Below are positions 61,561-64,000 of a stretch of DNA of 64,000 bases, one piece after another. Numbering within the stretch: position 1 is the stretch's first letter; each line of letters opens with the position of its first letter. The DNA comes from Leptodactylus fallax (lineage: Eukaryota; Chordata; Amphibia; Anura; Leptodactylidae). Below the pieces are notes generated by a model that was given only the letters and a program-made list of their open reading frames with translations, did no database searches and had not been told where the DNA came from. Location of the stretch: contig CAMRHE010000035.1 of assembly GCA_947044405.1 (NCBI GenBank), positions 7,723,501-7,787,500 of the forward strand, given 5' to 3'. The translations under genes were made by a program, and so were the position numbers.

Positions 61561-64000
61561 TAATAACACCCAGTTGCTGCTGTATTCATAAATATCTAAG
61601 AGAAATAACACAATGCAGAGTTCATAGATCCAGGACAGTATATGGTTAACAATATATAGTATATAATATTTCACCTTTTAATAGAATGAAAATATCACTC
61701 CATGCATGCTATGTGTTGATATACTGTAGAAAGAACAAAATAACATTATTTCATTACAAATAACTTAATATCCACCTTAATGTGTGGTAAGTAGTCTATA
61801 GAAGGTTCTAATACAAACAGTATACATACTGTATGTAAAGTAAGCATAGCTACATCTAGCATCTAGTTAATCTAACAGTGACTCAGTCACATCAGGACTA
61901 ATCTCTCTTTTTAGCTTGAAGCTTTACTGTCCCCACTCTGCATAACTTTCCTCTATTCACAAGCACTCCTCTGGAGAAGACATAGTAAATCTGCTGCAAT
62001 CTGATTGTTATCTTAAATGGCCCTTTTGATTGGATTTTCATGGAATATCAAAGTACACTAAAAGATGAAAGAAGCTATTTTCTACACAACTCTACTATAC
62101 GATCCACTGTCAAAATACCAGCACTCAATTTTTTTACTCTCTTACTGAAAAATACATTTACGGAGAGAGGTTTACACACTACAGTCAATGCCGGAAAATA
62201 TTTTCACAACACTGAATGTATGAGCACTATTCATTGCTTTCTAGATGAAGGAAGTTAAGTCAGATTATTATGAATAATAATAATAATTAATAATAAATAA
62301 TTAAAATAAATTGTTAGCTGAGTATCTGATTCTTTTGGCAGGTAATGGTGACATACATAGGGCATTCACCACTCACTTCCTCAGTTAAGTGTAAACACCT
62401 TTTTACTTTTCTTCCACTTGTATTTTCAAAGTTAACTTTTTCCTTTCACTTAGGAAATTTTATTCTGTGTGCTACTTTACTGTGATTCACATAAACATTG
62501 TTTTATAGGCTGCATGCAGTTATACGTGGCAATAAGTTTACCATTAATATGAAGTTTTGCTCCTATTTCGAGAGGTGTAATGGCATTTCCTACTCACTGA
62601 TTTAAAATTTTTTGAAATCAAGTTTAATTAGTAAAATAGATTTAGTAAATATTAAATGTATTATTTGTGACTACTGCAGTATTAGGGCATATCAACAAAG
62701 ATATATGTTATCAGATTAAAATAATATACAATGATTTTATAGTAATTCCATCATGGTAGTGCAGTATATATACAATTGTTGCACATAATAGTTAGTGAAG
62801 ATTTTTTTCTTATCAGGTATCAGATATCTCTATAATAAATTAGTTCAAATTATTGCCACATTTACATTAAACCCATATGTGTATCTGAGCTGTATTTTAT
62901 TTCAGAATCAAAAAACAATCATTATCTATAGAAGTTCTTAAAGGGACACATTGTTTTTATTTTATTGTAATATTTTTAAGCATAAACATCACGTAAAACT
63001 TCCATATTTATAATGATGTGAAACATATATTGTGAGATATAACATTTTTTTCATAGTATAATAAAGATTATTTTTTGATACTTTATTATTTATTTACTAA
63101 TATACTTTTCATGATTGGTATCTTTTATAAAATTATATATTTTACTTTCTTATACAAAAATGAATTTTTCAGACAAAAATAGTTTGCTTTAGAGGCATTC
63201 ACAATTGGTCTGACAGTTGAACCGGAAATCACTTCAGTAAAACTCTTCAATCGCTTTCGCCCAGTTCCTTTCTTTAAGTAAGAAAAAATGCTTTTCTATA
63301 GCTTCATCAAGTTATGTATTGTTGAATGATCTCTCCTGGGCAACTTTTCATACATCACTGCTCCCTTGCCTTGACAATACGTATAGACAAAGCTGCTCCC
63401 AGAGACTGCATAGCACAATATGTAGCTTGATAGAAGCATATTCAAGCCATTAGCATACCAGAAACATTAATTTACCAGGCCTCTGAGGAGCAAATAAAGC
63501 CATAGTGGAGTGAAATAATGCACAGGAAGTATGCAGCATATCAGTAAAATGCAAATCCAGAAACCAGTTCTGGGTTATATTATAAATAAATGAGCAAAAT
63601 AAATTAAAGAAAATAAATCAAATATAAAAGTGTGTCAGATTGCTTTAATGACATGACTGCTGAAAAGTGGCAGGTTTTATCCTCATAGCAAACGTTCTTG
63701 CTGGAATTACTAGCTTCATCTATGAAACAGCTCTCAGAGCGTGTCCTGCAGAGTTTTGGATAAGTATTTTGTTTATTTTGCTGGGTTACATAAGCTCTTC
63801 GGACCCAAATAATGATATTCTAATTGAGCATTTCTCAAACCTGCCATCAGTTACCCTGAGTGGGCCTATTTAAATCACTGCATGAGATTAGCTAAATTAG
63901 TTTTAATGACTGAGCCAGTCTTTAGTCAACCTGTGCTCATCCATAAATTCTGGACTGTTAATCACTAGTTGAGACGTACATTTGTTTGTTGGCAAGTGTT
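61561..64000. other. AT-rich, low-repeat DNA; possible conserved noncoding segment at its end
   Basis: No element or gene recognised. The last part (about 63440-63960) is less AT-rich and carries ATGCAAAT (63549-63556) and several TAAT-core sites, the look of a regulatory element, but nothing proves function. Confidence 0.4.

Overview
This window is repeat-rich animal nuclear DNA, most likely from a frog or toad (anuran amphibian). It has no operons, ribosome binding sites or recognisable host exons. It is packed with Tc1-like DNA transposons with about 200-bp terminal inverted repeats (TIRs), L1/Tx1-type LINEs, Penelope-like elements with a GIY-YIG nuclease, a DIRS-like element, CR1/L2 LINE pieces, a rare Ty1/copia remnant, and small fold-back and hAT-like elements whose termini resemble those common in amphibian genomes. 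No host protein-coding gene can be supported.

Layout. (1) 1-7919 is a nested stack: a near full-length 6.2-kb L1-like LINE (885-7120, 17-bp target duplication) sits in the transposase gene of a Tc1 element (before 1 to 7601), which itself appears to sit in a second Tc1 family (remnant 7604-7917). (2) 8200-11262 is a decayed DIRS-like retroelement (Gag, RT, RNase H) cut off at a TA microsatellite. (3) 12490-13122 is a solo LTR with a perfect 5-bp target duplication. (4) 13440-16830 holds fold-back elements, one interrupted by a complete but dead Tc1 copy, and a Tc1-derived MITE. (5) 17716-19863 is a dispersed amphibian-type repeat followed by a minus-strand Ty1/copia element that was already internally deleted when it inserted. 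(6) 19865-28595 holds two Penelope-like elements of different families; the second carries a nested Tc1, an LTR-like insert and a hammerhead-ribozyme-like motif. (7) 32237-33885 is the best preserved element: a Tc1 transposon with nearly identical long TIRs and an uninterrupted 340-codon transposase with D153, D244 and E279. (8) 34-48 kb is a mosaic of CR1 pieces, MITEs, hAT-like elements with internal minisatellites, and a broken Tc1. (9) 49194-56812 is a second, older L1-like LINE with a 615-bp Harbinger-like MITE inside ORF2. (10) 57-64 kb is mostly AT-rich, apparently low-repeat DNA with two tetranucleotide microsatellites; its last kilobase is the most likely place for conserved noncoding sequence.

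The genes do not form a pathway. Each encodes its own transposition machinery: DDE transposases for Tc1, endonuclease/reverse transcriptase for L1, CR1 and Penelope, and RT/RNase H for DIRS and copia. Nesting gives a relative insertion history. Only the Tc1 transposase at 32635-33657 and the L1 ORF1 at 1503-2492 read as uninterrupted element proteins.
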